From NCBI RefSeq assembly GCF_014196765.1, contig NZ_JACIEE010000009.1:62001-126000 (forward strand): DNA of 64,000 nt, written 5' to 3'. Source of the stretch: Mycoplana azooxidifex. GTDB lineage: Bacteria; Pseudomonadota; Alphaproteobacteria; Rhizobiales; Rhizobiaceae. A program made the translations under genes and the position numbers. The notes beneath the pieces were generated by a model. That model worked only from the letters and a program-made list of their open reading frames with translations. It had not been told where the DNA came from and made no database searches. Positions 17,462 through 28,144 of the stretch are shown piece after piece; within the stretch, counting starts at the first letter, position 1, and each line of letters starts with the position of its first letter.

Positions 17462-18090
17462 GCTCTCCCCTCTACAGTGCGACCGAGTTCCGCCGCCGCG
17501 CCATCGCGCAGTCGCAGACGATCACCGCCGACAGCTGGCGCGAGAGCGGCGACGCCAGGATGAACCCGGCGACCGTCGCGCATGTGCAGGAGATGAAGCT
17601 GAAGGATGCGGCGGTGCTGGTCGCAGCCGTGGACGAGGGCGACGATGCGCGCCTGATCTTCACGCAGCGCACCGCGACCCTGCGCAAGCATTCCGGCCAG
17701 ATCGCCTTTCCGGGCGGCGCGGTGGACGAGGACGACGATGATGTCGAGTCCGCCGCCGCGCGAGAGGCGGAAGAGGAGATCGGGCTCGACCGCCGGCTGA
17801 TCGAGTCGGTCGGGCGCCTGCCGGACTACATGGCGCTCTCCGGCTTCCGCATCACCCCGGTGCTGGCGGTGGTGCAGCCGGGATTCTCGCTGACGCTCAA
17901 CCCGGTCGAGGTCGACGACGTGTTCGAGGTGCCGCTGTCGTTTTTGATGGATCCCGCCAACCACGAAACGGGAAGCGGCGTCTGGCTCGGCGGCGAGCGT
18001 CACTACTATCGCATGCCCTATGAGGGGCGGAACATCTGGGGCATCACCGCGGGCATTGTCCGGGTGATCTATGAAAGGCTCTACGCATGA
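17458..18090 (+). CDS. CoA pyrophosphatase (Nudix)
   Basis: 210 residues. It carries the CoA-specific extension LRKHSGQIAFPGGAVDEDDD immediately before an intact Nudix helix AAAREAEEEIGL. Enzymes of this subfamily split CoA or its oxidised derivatives into phosphopantetheine and 3',5'-ADP, a clean-up reaction. It overlaps both neighbours by 4 bases (ATGA), so DUF1285, this gene and cca are translationally coupled. Confidence 0.92.
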   Translation: MSSPLYSATEFRRRAIAQSQTITADSWRESGDARMNPATVAHVQEMKLKDAAVLVAAVDEGDDARLIFTQRTATLRKHSGQIAFPGGAVDEDDDDVESAAAREAEEEIGLDRRLIESVGRLPDYMALSGFRITPVLAVVQPGFSLTLNPVEVDDVFEVPLSFLMDPANHETGSGVWLGGERHYYRMPYEGRNIWGITAGIVRVIYERLYA

Positions 18091-19349
18091 CGTCGCTTTC
18101 GGATCAGGACTGGTTCAGGCAACCGGCGTTGCGGCGTGTGCTCGACCTGCTCAATGCGGACGGCGGCGAGGCCCGCATCGCCGGAGGTGCTGTGCGCAAC
18201 GCGCTGATGGGCGTGCCGGCCGGGGACGTGGACATCGCCACCACGCTCGTGCCGCAGGAGGTGGTCGCGCGTGCGAAGGCCGCCGGGATCAAGGCGGTGC
18301 CGACCGGCATCGACCATGGAACCGTGACGCTGGTCGCAAGCGGAACGCCGTTCGAGGTGACGACGCTGCGCCGGGACGTCGAGACGGATGGCCGCCGGGC
18401 GCAGGTGGCGTTCGGAACGGACTGGCAGGAGGATGCCGAACGGCGCGACCTCACGATCAACGCGCTCTATGCGACCGCGGACGGGGAGGTCATCGACCTG
18501 GTGGGCGGACTGCCCGATATCGAGACGAAGACCGTGCGCTTCATCGGCGATGCTGGCCAGAGGATCGCCGAAGATCACCTGCGGATCCTGCGCTTCTTCC
18601 GCTTCTTCGCCTATTATGGCGACGGCCGGCCTGACGCGGATGGCCTGCGGGCCTGCGCGCGGGCAAAGGACAGGCTCGCATCCCTTTCGGCCGAGCGCGT
18701 CTGGTCTGAGACCAAGAAGCTTCTCTCCGCGCCCGACCCGTTCCGCGCGCTGCTCTGGATGCGGCAGTCCGGCGTGCTTTCCGCCATCCTGCCCGAAACC
18801 GAGAAGTGGGGCATCGACACCATTCCGGCGCTGATTGCGACGGAGCAGGCCCTGAAATGGGATCCGGACCCGCTGCTGCGGCTTTCGGCGATGGTGCCGC
18901 CGGATGGCGAACGGCTCGCCGCCCTGTCGGAGCGGCTGAGGCTGTCGCGCGCTGAAGGCGCCACTCTCGCCGCCTGGGCCGCGGCGCCGGAGATCCCGAA
19001 GACGTTCGCCGATACGGCCTTCGATCGCATGCTGTATCGGGATGGTCGCGAGGGTCTGACGACGCGTCTGAAGCTGGCACTCGCCGTGGCGCGGTCGAAG
19101 GCGGAGGGGGGCGATCCGGAGGCGATGGCGGAAAGTGCTCGCGTCCAGCGCCTGCTGGAACGCGCCGGCCGCTGGACGCGTCCCGCGTTCCCGCTTTCCG
19201 GTGCCGACGTGCTCGCCGCCGGCATCGCGGCCGGCCCGGCCGTCGGCAAGGTGCTGGAGGCGCTGGAGACGGAATGGGTGGAGGGGAATTTCAACCTCGA
19301 CCGCGCAGCGCTGATGACACGTCTGCAGACGCTGGCGAAGGATGCCTGA
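18087..19349 (+). CDS. cca: CCA tRNA nucleotidyltransferase
   Basis: 420 residues. The nucleotidyltransferase head shows GGAVRNALMG, the metal-binding pair in DVDIATT, and RRDLTINALYA; AEDHLRILRFFRFFAYYGD is the nucleotide-recognition region. The enzyme adds or repairs the 3' CCA end of tRNAs. There is no HD domain, so it is the plain rhizobial form. It is the third gene of a coupled operon, starting inside the stop of the CoA pyrophosphatase gene. Confidence 0.95.
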   Translation: MTSLSDQDWFRQPALRRVLDLLNADGGEARIAGGAVRNALMGVPAGDVDIATTLVPQEVVARAKAAGIKAVPTGIDHGTVTLVASGTPFEVTTLRRDVETDGRRAQVAFGTDWQEDAERRDLTINALYATADGEVIDLVGGLPDIETKTVRFIGDAGQRIAEDHLRILRFFRFFAYYGDGRPDADGLRACARAKDRLASLSAERVWSETKKLLSAPDPFRALLWMRQSGVLSAILPETEKWGIDTIPALIATEQALKWDPDPLLRLSAMVPPDGERLAALSERLRLSRAEGATLAAWAAAPEIPKTFADTAFDRMLYRDGREGLTTRLKLALAVARSKAEGGDPEAMAESARVQRLLERAGRWTRPAFPLSGADVLAAGIAAGPAVGKVLEALETEWVEGNFNLDRAALMTRLQTLAKDA

Positions 19350-19426
19350 CGGTAAGATCCGCCAGCAGGAACGTGGCGGACAAATGGGACCGGACAACGG
19401 ACCCTGACATGGAGCCGGACTGGAAA

Positions 19427-19451
19427 CGCCGCGCAAGCCCGTTGCGCGGCG
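19427..19451. repeat. 10-bp perfect inverted repeat downstream of cca
   Basis: CGCCGCGCAA and TTGCGCGGCG flank GCCCG, between the convergent cca and DUF1059 genes. A strong stem without a T-run; it may help end transcription of both genes. Confidence 0.5.
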
Positions 19452-19488
19452 CCGATCCGGTCAGGTCGTCAGGAAAGGCGATAGCCGG

Positions 19489-19674
19489 TCAGGCGCTTAC
19501 CTTCTCGTCGACGATCCGTGACTTGATGTTCTCGACCATGTTCTCGCGAATGACGGTTTCGCCATGGGCGGTGCGCAGGTGCTCGACCGCGCGGCGGACG
19601 ACTTCGGCATCGTTGTCGGCGCGCGTATGCCACTCGCATCCGGGCACGAGCGTTCCACATTCAAACAGTCTCAT
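19489..19674 (-). CDS. DUF1059 small protein
   Basis: 61 residues: the start MRLFECGTLVPGCEWHTRAD and the end HGETVIRENMVENIKSRI match the DUF1059 family, small proteins with two N-terminal cysteines (Cys6 and Cys13 here). AGGGAGA sits 6 bases in front of the ATG at 19674. Function of the family is unknown. Confidence 0.85.
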   Translation of the reverse strand: MRLFECGTLVPGCEWHTRADNDAEVVRRAVEHLRTAHGETVIRENMVENIKSRIVDEKVSA

Positions 19675-19801
19675 GGCATATCTCCCTATGTTTGTGCTTG
19701 GCAGTTTCTTGATCCTTCGTCCCGCCGGCCCGAGGCCGGATCAGAACGTGACTAGGATGCAACGCAGAGCGGAAGGCGTGGTTCCGCTCCTCAGGCGAAG
19801 G

Positions 19802-20059
19802 TCAGCGCCTTGCCCATGCGTCGAAGCAGGCCGACGACCGGTGGTCCTGGTCCTTGGTGGCTCCGGGGGGTGATTTTCCAGATTGCTGACCTGCCGGTTG
19901 TTGTCCGGCCAGTTGCTGGCGGGCCTGCTGCAGATAGTATTCCCGCGGCAGGCTGGTGCCGCTTGCGATGCGGATGTTTTCAGCGATGCGGTCGATGAGT
20001 TCGGCAGTCCCGAGCGCTTGCTCCTCGCCCCTCGGCATGCCGGCAGCCGTGTTCGTCAT
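19802..20059 (-). CDS. Hypothetical protein, 85 residues
   Basis: GGAGGG precedes the ATG at 20059 at proper spacing, which is the main support that this is a real gene. The N-terminal half is helical and acidic (ELIDRIAENIRIASGTSLPR); the C-terminal half is low-complexity and glutamine-rich (QQLAGQQPAGQQSGK). No signal peptide or known domain is seen. It lies upstream of the DUF1059 gene on the same strand, 127 bases away, and both may respond to the same conditions. Confidence 0.55.
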   Translation of the reverse strand: MTNTAAGMPRGEEQALGTAELIDRIAENIRIASGTSLPREYYLQQARQQLAGQQPAGQQSGKSPPGATKDQDHRSSACFDAWARR

Positions 20060-20175
20060 GATAACCCTCCTCCGATGGAACCATGCAGGACAATCGTATC
20101 ATAACAAAGACTAGTCCAGTAAGCGCCGGGGAAGCTTGATCCAACGCAAATACGCGTGAACGGAAAGTGTCCGGG

Positions 20176-20217
20176 CCAGTCAGAGCCAGTCAGAGCCAGT
20201 CAGGGGGCCGGTCAGGG
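20176..20217. repeat. 10-bp tandem repeat at the end of hemF
   Basis: Three copies of CCAGTCAGAG/G run from 20176 to 20205, and a degraded copy CCGGTCAGGG (20208-20217) contains the hemF stop codon (20212-20214). The unit is not a multiple of three but lies beyond the stop, so copy-number change would not alter the protein. Confidence 0.6.
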
Positions 20218-21123
20218 CCAGCGCACCACCGGGGGCATGGAGGAGAGGATGGATTCCACGTTGCCGCCGGTCTTCAGCCCGAAGATCGTGCCACGGTCGT
20301 AGAGCAGGTTGAATTCCACGTAGCGGCCCCTGCGCACGAGTTGCTCGTCGCGGTCCTCTTCGGTCCAGCCGCTGTTGAAATTCGAGCGGACGATCTTCGG
20401 ATAGACGAGGCCGAAGGCGCGTCCGACGTCCTGGGTGAAGGCGAAATCGGCATCCCAGCCGCCGGCTTCCTTCGGGGAGTGCAGCCAGTCGTAGAAGATG
20501 CCGCCGACGCCGCGCGGCTCGCCCCGGTGCTTGAGGAAGAAGTATTCGTCGCACCAGGCCTTGAACTTCGGGTAGTCGGCGACCGGATGCCGCTTGCAGG
20601 TGATCTCCATGGCGCGGTGGAACAGCACCGTGTCGGGATCGGCCTGGACGCGCCTGCGGCCGAGCATCGGGGTCAGGTCGGCGCCGCCGCCGAACCAGTG
20701 GCTGGTGGTGACGACCATGCGTGTGTTCATGTGCACGGTCGGCACGTTCGGATTGACGGGGTGGGCGATCAGCGAGATGCCCGACGCCCAGAAGCGCGGA
20801 TCGTCGTTGGCGCCGGGGATCTGTCCCCGAAATTCCGGCGAGAACTCGCCCTGCACGGTGGACGTGTGGATGCCGACCTTCTCGAAGACGCGGCCGGACA
20901 TCATCGACATGCGGCCGCCGCCGCCATCGCCTTCCTCGCGCTGCCAGTCGCGGCCGACAAACCGTCCCGGTTCCCGATCGCTGAGCGGACCCTGGAGTTC
21001 GTCCTCGAGCGCCTCGAAGGCCGCACAGAGCTGGTCGCGCAAGCTTTCGAACCACGCCCGGGCGCGCGCCTTGCGCTCCGCTATGTCGTCCGGCAGGCCC
21101 TTTGGCAGGTCCGGTCGTTCCAT
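20212..21123 (-). CDS. hemF: Oxygen-dependent coproporphyrinogen III oxidase
   Basis: 303 residues, the usual HemF length. Conserved blocks include [32 protein letters not shown] and [20 protein letters not shown]. The enzyme converts coproporphyrinogen III to protoporphyrinogen IX with oxygen, a late step of haem synthesis, feeding for example the cytochrome bc1 complex encoded at 31 kb. Start at ATG 21123 matches the family N-terminus; longer in-frame extensions are not protein-like. It is divergent from a small hypothetical gene with 177 bases between. Confidence 0.95.
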   Translation of the reverse strand: MERPDLPKGLPDDIAERKARARAWFESLRDQLCAAFEALEDELQGPLSDREPGRFVGRDWQREEGDGGGGRMSMMSGRVFEKVGIHTSTVQGEFSPEFRGQIPGANDDPRFWASGISLIAHPVNPNVPTVHMNTRMVVTTSHWFGGGADLTPMLGRRRVQADPDTVLFHRAMEITCKRHPVADYPKFKAWCDEYFFLKHRGEPRGVGGIFYDWLHSPKEAGGWDADFAFTQDVGRAFGLVYPKIVRSNFNSGWTEEDRDEQLVRRGRYVEFNLLYDRGTIFGLKTGGNVESILSSMPPVVRWP

Positions 21124-21300
21124 CGTCTGTTCCCCAGCGGGGCCGCATTGCGCGGCCGATTCTGCTTCGTGCCTCATTTCCCATTTTTCGTCGCCCTTTG
21201 GCAACCTTTGGCCACGACCAACCTGCGCAAGGCGGGACTCGCCAAAGTGGCGCCGGCATCCTATCTTGGTGTCATGAATGTGCTGCCGGAGGCTTTCTGA

Positions 21301-21561
21301 ATGGCGCGTATTCCAGGTCCTCCGCCGCTCGACGGCCTGAAGCGGCGGATCGAACAGAGCAGGCTGTCGCGCAACGCGCAGCAAAAAGGCCATTTTGTCC
21401 GCGAGACCTACCAGCTCGAGCGCAATGCCGCGCGCCTGAAGGCGCGGGAATGGTTCGAGACCTGGCCGAAGGCCGCCTACTGGACCGAAGTGGAAAGCTG
21501 GCGGCCGCTGGAAGGCGACCGGATCGAATTCACCATGCGCCGGCTGCCCAGCGCGGACTGA
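21301..21561 (+). CDS. Conserved-looking hypothetical protein, 86 residues
   Basis: A basic N-terminus ([20 protein letters not shown]) is followed by a helical stretch ([20 protein letters not shown]) and an end with aromatic residues. GGAGG lies 8 bases before the ATG at 21301. No signal peptide and no known domain. It is divergent from hemF and followed by an MFS gene 125 bases downstream. Function unknown. Confidence 0.7.
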   Translation: MARIPGPPPLDGLKRRIEQSRLSRNAQQKGHFVRETYQLERNAARLKAREWFETWPKAAYWTEVESWRPLEGDRIEFTMRRLPSAD

Positions 21562-21686
21562 CGGTCCTGCCCCTTGGACGCCCCGCCGGGACGCCGTCGT
21601 TCGTTTTTTCCACAGGTTGTAGCGCGACAGACACATCGGTGACTGCATGCATGCGGTAGGAGAATGCTCCACCGGATTTCTCCCTC

Positions 21687-22868
21687 ATGTTCCGCGCCGT
21701 CGCGATCCTTTCCGTCACGCAGATTGTCGCCTGGGCCACCATGTTCATGGCGGTCTCGGTGCTCGGCGATGCGATCGCCGCCGATCTCGGCCTGAATTCG
21801 ACCGAAGTGTTCCTCGGCCCTTCCGCGATGCTGGTCGCCATGGCCCTGGCGTCGCCGGCGACGGCCTGGCTCTATCGGCGCCATGACCCGCGCGTGGTCC
21901 TGATTTCGGGAAGCCTTGCCGCCATTCCGGGCTTCTGCCTCCTCGCCGTCGCGCAGGACCCTGCGGTCTACTATGCCGGCTGGGTGGTGTTGGGGATTGC
22001 AGGCGCTGGCGCGCTGACGAACGCGGCGCATGTCTACCTGTCGCAGGCCTTCGCCGCCGCAGCCCGCCGGGCGATCGGGGCGCAGATGCTCGCCATGGCG
22101 CTGGCGCCGACCGTCTCCTGGCCGATGACCGCGTTCCTGCAGCACGCATTCGGGTGGCGGGCGACGTTCGCCCTCTTCGCAGCCGCCATGCTGCTCGTCG
22201 TCGTCCCGCTGACCTTCTTCGGGCTGCCGCCGGTGCGGCCGGCCGCACTAAAGCAAGGCGTCGATGCCGGCCGGCGCGGCGCGAACGGCAGCCGATACTG
22301 GCTGGTCATGGGCCTGCTCGTCGGGGCGATTGCGCTGAACGGCTTCGTCACCTGGGGCTTCCAGCTCGTCGTCATCGCGCTGTTTCGCGATCTTTCCGTG
22401 CCTTCTGCACTCGCGGTCGGCTTCGCGTCCGCCATCGGCGTGGTGCAGTTGTCGGCGCGGCTGCTCGATTTCCTCGGCGGAAACCGCTGGGACGGGCTGA
22501 CGACCGGGCTCGTCGCGGCCGGCCTGATGCCGGTGTCGCTGATCGTCCTGATCGCCGGCTCCGGTGCCCAGTGGTCGATCGTCGCGTTTCTCGTTCTCTA
22601 CGGCCTTTCCAGCGGCGCCATGGCGGTCAGCCGGGCGACGATGCCGCTCGTCTTCTTCGAAGGCGCCGACTATGCCACGGCGATCGCGCGGGCGGGCCTG
22701 CCGCTCAACCTTGCCTTTGCCGCCGCACCGCCCCTCTTCAGCTACGCGATCGACGGCTTCGGCAGCCGGACGGCGCTGATGGCCGCGTTTGCGCTCTCGA
22801 TCGGCACGCTTGCGTGCCTGGCAGCGCTGAACGGGATTCGCCCGAAGGCCGGCCAAGGATTGCATTGA
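21687..22868 (+). CDS. Major facilitator superfamily transporter
   Basis: 393 residues with about twelve hydrophobic segments and the short cytoplasmic loop WLYRRHDPRVVLISGSL after the second, a weak form of the MFS loop motif. The sequence is strongly alanine- and leucine-rich throughout. MFS carriers move small solutes across the inner membrane by proton coupling; the substrate cannot be inferred. No regulator is adjacent. No clear ribosome binding site precedes the ATG at 21687, so the start is moderately certain. Confidence 0.85.
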   Translation: MFRAVAILSVTQIVAWATMFMAVSVLGDAIAADLGLNSTEVFLGPSAMLVAMALASPATAWLYRRHDPRVVLISGSLAAIPGFCLLAVAQDPAVYYAGWVVLGIAGAGALTNAAHVYLSQAFAAAARRAIGAQMLAMALAPTVSWPMTAFLQHAFGWRATFALFAAAMLLVVVPLTFFGLPPVRPAALKQGVDAGRRGANGSRYWLVMGLLVGAIALNGFVTWGFQLVVIALFRDLSVPSALAVGFASAIGVVQLSARLLDFLGGNRWDGLTTGLVAAGLMPVSLIVLIAGSGAQWSIVAFLVLYGLSSGAMAVSRATMPLVFFEGADYATAIARAGLPLNLAFAAAPPLFSYAIDGFGSRTALMAAFALSIGTLACLAALNGIRPKAGQGLH

Positions 22869-22952
22869 CCCCGGACTTCGCGGCCCTTAGATTGCGGCCA
22901 TCTGAAATAGCTGAAAGGTGCCGGTTCGATCAATGCGTCCGGCGAACACCGC

Positions 22953-24236
22953 TTGTTCGAACTTGCGATTGCATTTCTTCTTATCGTCATCAACGGTCTC
23001 TTTGCCCTTTCCGAACTCTCCATCGTCTCGTCGCGAAGGGTTCGGCTGAAAACAATGGCCGCCCAGGGGCGGCGCGGCGCCGAGGCCGCCATCCGGCTGG
23101 CCGACAATCCCGGCAGGTTCCTTTCCACGGTGCAGATCGGCATCACGCTGGTGGGCATTCTCGCCGGTGCGGTGTCGGGTGCGGCACTCGGCGCGCGGCT
23201 CGGCCAGATCCTGCTCGATTCCGAGGTCCCTGCGTGGCTTGCTGGCCCGCTCGGCTACGGCATCGTCATCACGCTGATCACCTATCTGTCGGTCGTGGTC
23301 GGCGAACTCGTTCCCAAACAGATCGCGCTGCGCAATCCGGAGCGCTTCGCCTGCATGGTGGCGCCCTCCATGGCGATGCTGTCCAAGGTCGGCGGCCCGT
23401 TCGTCTGGCTGCTCGACGGCTCCACGCGGTTGATCTTCCGCACCCTCGGCCTGCACGAGGCGCCCGAAAGCGTCGTCACCGACGAGGAGATCAAGGCGGT
23501 GATGGCCGAGGCCGAGGCCGCGGGTGTCATCGAGAGCGGCGAGCAGAGCATGATTGCCGGCGTGATGCGCTTCTCCGACCGCGAGGCGCGCGGGCTGATG
23601 ACGCCGCGCAAGGACGTGGACTGGATCGACCTTTCCGACGATCCAGCCGAACTCCGTCAGCAGATCTTCACCAGCCAGCACTCGCGCCTGCCGGTCAGCG
23701 AGAACGGCATCGAATCGATCATGGGCATCCTGCAGATACGCGAGCTTCTGCCGGCCGTCGCTTCCGGCGCGCCGTTCGACATCCGCAGCTATATCCGCCA
23801 GGCGCCGGTCATCCCGGACGGCATGGACGCGATGCGCGTGCTGGAGGCGCTGCGCTCGTCCGACGTGCCGATGCTGCTCGTGCACGACGAGTACGGCCAC
23901 TTCGAGGGCGTCTTGACGCCGGCCGACGTGCTGGAGGCGATCGCGGGCGTGTTCCGCTCCGACATCGGCGAGGGCGAGGACGACGACTATGCCGTCCAGC
24001 GCGCCGATGGTTCGTGGCTGATATCCGGCTCCATGCCGATCGACGAACTGGCCGACCGCTTCGGCCTGTCCCTGCCGGAGAGCCGCAACTACCAGACCGT
24101 CGCCGGCCTGATCATCGACGTGCTGCAGCACCTGCCCGTGACCGGCGAGATCGCCCAGACGCAAGGCTGGCAGTTCGAGATCGTCGACATGGACGGCAGG
24201 CGGATCGACAAGCTGCTGGCCAGCAGGCTTCCCTGA
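22953..24236 (+). CDS. CNNM/CBS-domain membrane protein (HlyC/CorC-like)
   Basis: 427 residues. The N-terminal part is a DUF21/CNNM membrane domain (FELAIAFLLIVINGLFALSE, VVVGELVPKQIALRNPERFA), followed by a CBS pair (about 205-330, with RGLMTPRKDVDWIDLSDD and LVHDEYGHFEGVLTPADVLE) and a C-terminal CorC_HlyC transporter-associated domain (DDYAVQRADGSWLISGSMPI). These proteins are linked to magnesium or cobalt efflux; older annotations call them haemolysins. The start is TTG at 22953, with only weak support. Confidence 0.9.
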   Translation: MFELAIAFLLIVINGLFALSELSIVSSRRVRLKTMAAQGRRGAEAAIRLADNPGRFLSTVQIGITLVGILAGAVSGAALGARLGQILLDSEVPAWLAGPLGYGIVITLITYLSVVVGELVPKQIALRNPERFACMVAPSMAMLSKVGGPFVWLLDGSTRLIFRTLGLHEAPESVVTDEEIKAVMAEAEAAGVIESGEQSMIAGVMRFSDREARGLMTPRKDVDWIDLSDDPAELRQQIFTSQHSRLPVSENGIESIMGILQIRELLPAVASGAPFDIRSYIRQAPVIPDGMDAMRVLEALRSSDVPMLLVHDEYGHFEGVLTPADVLEAIAGVFRSDIGEGEDDDYAVQRADGSWLISGSMPIDELADRFGLSLPESRNYQTVAGLIIDVLQHLPVTGEIAQTQGWQFEIVDMDGRRIDKLLASRLP

Positions 24237-24267
24237 CGAAAACGAGCGATCTCCCAGGATGACGGTT

Positions 24268-24290
24268 GCCCGCACCGAGATGGTGCGGGC
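24268..24290. repeat. 9-bp inverted repeat between convergent genes
   Basis: GCCCGCACC and GGTGCGGGC flank GAGAT between the CNNM/CBS gene and soxR. A stable stem in the shared 3' region, probably ending transcription of one or both genes, though it lacks a T-run. Confidence 0.5.
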
Positions 24291-24308
24291 GGTGCGGGCT
24301 TGCGGCGC

Positions 24309-24764
24309 TCAGGGTTCGATGAGCCTCGCCCCGCTCCCGTCCCGGCCGAGCGCGTCATAGGGGTTGCGCAGGGGACACTCCTGCATCGACAGGCAGCCGC
24401 AGCCGATGCAGCCCTCCAACTGGTCGCGAAGGGCGGTCAGCCTCGTGATGCGTTCGTCGAGTGCCTTGCGCCAGCGCAGCGAAAGCGCGTGCCAGTCGTC
24501 TGCCGCCAGCGGCCGGTCGTGCGGGAGGGTCGACAGTGCATCGGCAATTTCCGAAAGCGGAATCCCCGTTTTCTGGGCGATCTTGATCACGGCCACCCGG
24601 CGCAGGATGGAGCGCGGGTAGCGGCGCTGGTTGCCGCGGTTGCGGTTGCTGCGGATCAGCCCCTTGGTCTCGTAGAAATGCAGCGTCGACACGGCGATGC
24701 CGCTGCGGGCAGCGACCTCGCCGACGCTCAGCTCGAAGGGAATCTTTTGTTCGGGTGTTCGCAT
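24309..24764 (-). CDS. soxR: Redox-sensitive regulator SoxR (MerR family)
   Basis: 151 residues. The MerR winged helix is at the N-terminus ([20 protein letters not shown]), a dimerisation helix follows, and the [2Fe-2S] ligands are Cys119, Cys122, Cys124 and Cys130 in [12 protein letters not shown], the same numbering as the E. coli protein. SoxR senses redox-cycling compounds through its cluster and activates promoters with a long spacer. It is divergent from a flavin reductase gene, and the only SoxR-type site visible lies in the 75 bases between them. As in most non-enteric bacteria there is no soxS nearby. Confidence 0.95.
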   Translation of the reverse strand: MRTPEQKIPFELSVGEVAARSGIAVSTLHFYETKGLIRSNRNRGNQRRYPRSILRRVAVIKIAQKTGIPLSEIADALSTLPHDRPLAADDWHALSLRWRKALDERITRLTALRDQLEGCIGCGCLSMQECPLRNPYDALGRDGSGARLIEP

Positions 24765-24773
24765 GGGGTGCTG

Positions 24774-24804
24774 TTGACCTCAACTATGGTTGAGGTTTTA
24801 TAGC
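24774..24804 (+). promoter_or_regulatory. SoxR-activated promoter and SoxR box
   Basis: TTGACC (24774-24779) and TATAGC (24799-24804) are separated by 19 bases, longer than the normal 17 and typical of MerR/SoxR-controlled promoters. Centred in the spacer is the palindrome CCTCAACTATGGTTGAGG (24778-24795), with the CCTCAA/TTGAGG arms of the SoxR box. It reads towards the FMN reductase gene at 24840; the soxR start is only 10 bases away on the other side. Confidence 0.88.
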
Positions 24805-24839
24805 ATCGACTCCGTTGCAATGAAAACCGGAGTCACAGC

Positions 24840-25412
24840 ATGAACGAGAGTATCCGCGTCACGATGATCTATGGCAGCGCCCGCGAGGGGCGCTTCTGCG
24901 ATACGGTGGCAGACTGGCTCAAGGCGGAACTGCGCGATGTCGGCGGCTGCGAACTGTCGATCCTCGATCCCGCAGAGCTGACCTTTTCCGCCAGCGGGCC
25001 GGATGAGTTCTCGGCAGCAATCATCGAGACGAAGCTGGAGGCGGCGGATGCCTTCCTGATCGTCGTGCCGGAATACAATCACGGCTATCCGGCCGTGCTG
25101 AAGGCGCTGATCGACAGCGCCTACAGGCCCTGGCACGCCAAGCCCGTTGCCTTCGTTTCCTATGGCGGCGTTTCCGGCGGCCTGCGCGCCGTCGAGCAGT
25201 TGCGGCAGGTATTTGCCGAACTGCACGCCGTCTCCATCCGCGACACGGTGAGCCTGGCGCACGCCTGGTCGCAATTCGATTCGCAGGGCAATCCCTTCCG
25301 GCCGGCGCAGATGCGGGGGCCGCTGATTGTCATGATGCGGCGGCTGTTCTGGTGGGCGAGGGCGCTTCGAAACGCGCGCGAGGAGACCGTCTATGACAGT
25401 GCGGCCGCTTGA
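24840..25412 (+). CDS. NADPH-dependent FMN reductase family protein, SoxR target
   Basis: 190 residues with a flavodoxin-like fold: the phosphate loop IYGSAREGRF near the N-terminus and the conserved PEYNHGYPAVLKALID segment. Such enzymes reduce FMN, quinones or azo compounds using NAD(P)H. GGAG precedes the ATG at 24840. Its promoter carries a SoxR box with a 19-base spacer, so expression should rise with redox-cycling agents, fitting a quinone or redox-drug detoxifying role (inference). Convergent with trmL. Confidence 0.9.
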   Translation: MNESIRVTMIYGSAREGRFCDTVADWLKAELRDVGGCELSILDPAELTFSASGPDEFSAAIIETKLEAADAFLIVVPEYNHGYPAVLKALIDSAYRPWHAKPVAFVSYGGVSGGLRAVEQLRQVFAELHAVSIRDTVSLAHAWSQFDSQGNPFRPAQMRGPLIVMMRRLFWWARALRNAREETVYDSAAA

Positions 25413-25434
25413 GGGCCGGGGAGAGGGCCGCGGT

Positions 25435-25896
25435 TCAGGCGAAACCCGTCTGGCGCAACGCCTCGCCGGCGATCATCGCGGCAGACATGGCGACGTTGAT
25501 CGAACGCTGGCCTTCGACCATCGGGACGAGGATACGGGCGTCCGCCCGCTCGTGCACGTGATCGGGCACGCCCGCACTCTCGCGGCCGAAGAGGAGGACG
25601 TCGTCCGGCCGGTAGCGCAGATCGACATAGCGCGTCGCAGCCTTCGTCGAGGCGAGGACGAGCCTGCGGCCGGAGGCCTGGCGCCATTCTTCGAAGCGTT
25701 CCCAGGTGACATGGCGGGTCAGCGCGACGGCGGCGAGATAGTCCATGCCGGCGCGCTTCAGGCTGCGGTCGGATATGTCGAAGCCGGCCGGCTCGATGAC
25801 GTCGACGCCGAGGCCGAGACAGGCGGCAAGGCGCAGGATCGTTCCGGTGTTGCCGGCGATGTCGGGCTGGTAGAGGGCAATGCGAAGGTCGGACAT
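25435..25896 (-). CDS. trmL: tRNA (cytidine/uridine-34 2'-O)-methyltransferase
   Basis: 153 residues, the length of TrmL. SPOUT-fold motifs are present: ALYQPDIAGNTGTILRLAAC at the N-terminus, LLFGRESAGVP, and VPMVEGQRSINVAMSAAMIA forming the trefoil knot that binds S-adenosylmethionine. The enzyme methylates the wobble ribose of certain leucine tRNAs. ATG 25896 gives the standard N-terminus MSDLRIALYQ; the frame is open further upstream but without similarity. Confidence 0.92.
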   Translation of the reverse strand: MSDLRIALYQPDIAGNTGTILRLAACLGLGVDVIEPAGFDISDRSLKRAGMDYLAAVALTRHVTWERFEEWRQASGRRLVLASTKAATRYVDLRYRPDDVLLFGRESAGVPDHVHERADARILVPMVEGQRSINVAMSAAMIAGEALRQTGFA

Positions 25897-26290
25897 GCCC
25901 TGCCATAGCGCAAACCGGAGCCTTGCCAAAGGGCCTCTTCGCAGGCCAGGGCGGCGGCTTGTGCCGATCCGGCAACAGACGAACGGCGGATGATGGCGGA
26001 TCCGGCGGAAAGCGCTGGCAAAACGACGCAATTCAGGGTAACAAACGTCATCTCTCAACGCGAGAACAGGGAGGCAGCCGGATGGACACAGCTTATCGAC
26101 CACGCCTCCTTGACGGTATTTTTCCCCGTCTCGCCTAGGCGCTCGACGCTTTTTCCCAACTTTGCATTTTCAATCGACCGCATCCGGCCCAGTTCGCCGC
26201 CTTGCGGTCTCCCGGCCCGAAGTGCCTGCCTGCCCATGGCGCAGGCCGCTTCCCAGAGGGTCCGGGTCATTTTTCGGAGAGTGAACCACC
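25897..26290. other. Intergenic region upstream of the first ABC exporter
   Basis: 394 bases without a convincing gene. A short stem (GGCCT-CTTCGC-AGGCC, 25932-25947) lies near trmL. A possible -35 TTGACG at 26110 has only a poor -10 (GCCTAG) 17 bases later. Short open frames here lack ribosome binding sites and protein-like composition. It must hold the divergent promoters of trmL and the ABC gene. Confidence 0.5.
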
Positions 26291-28144
<1,854 letters not shown>

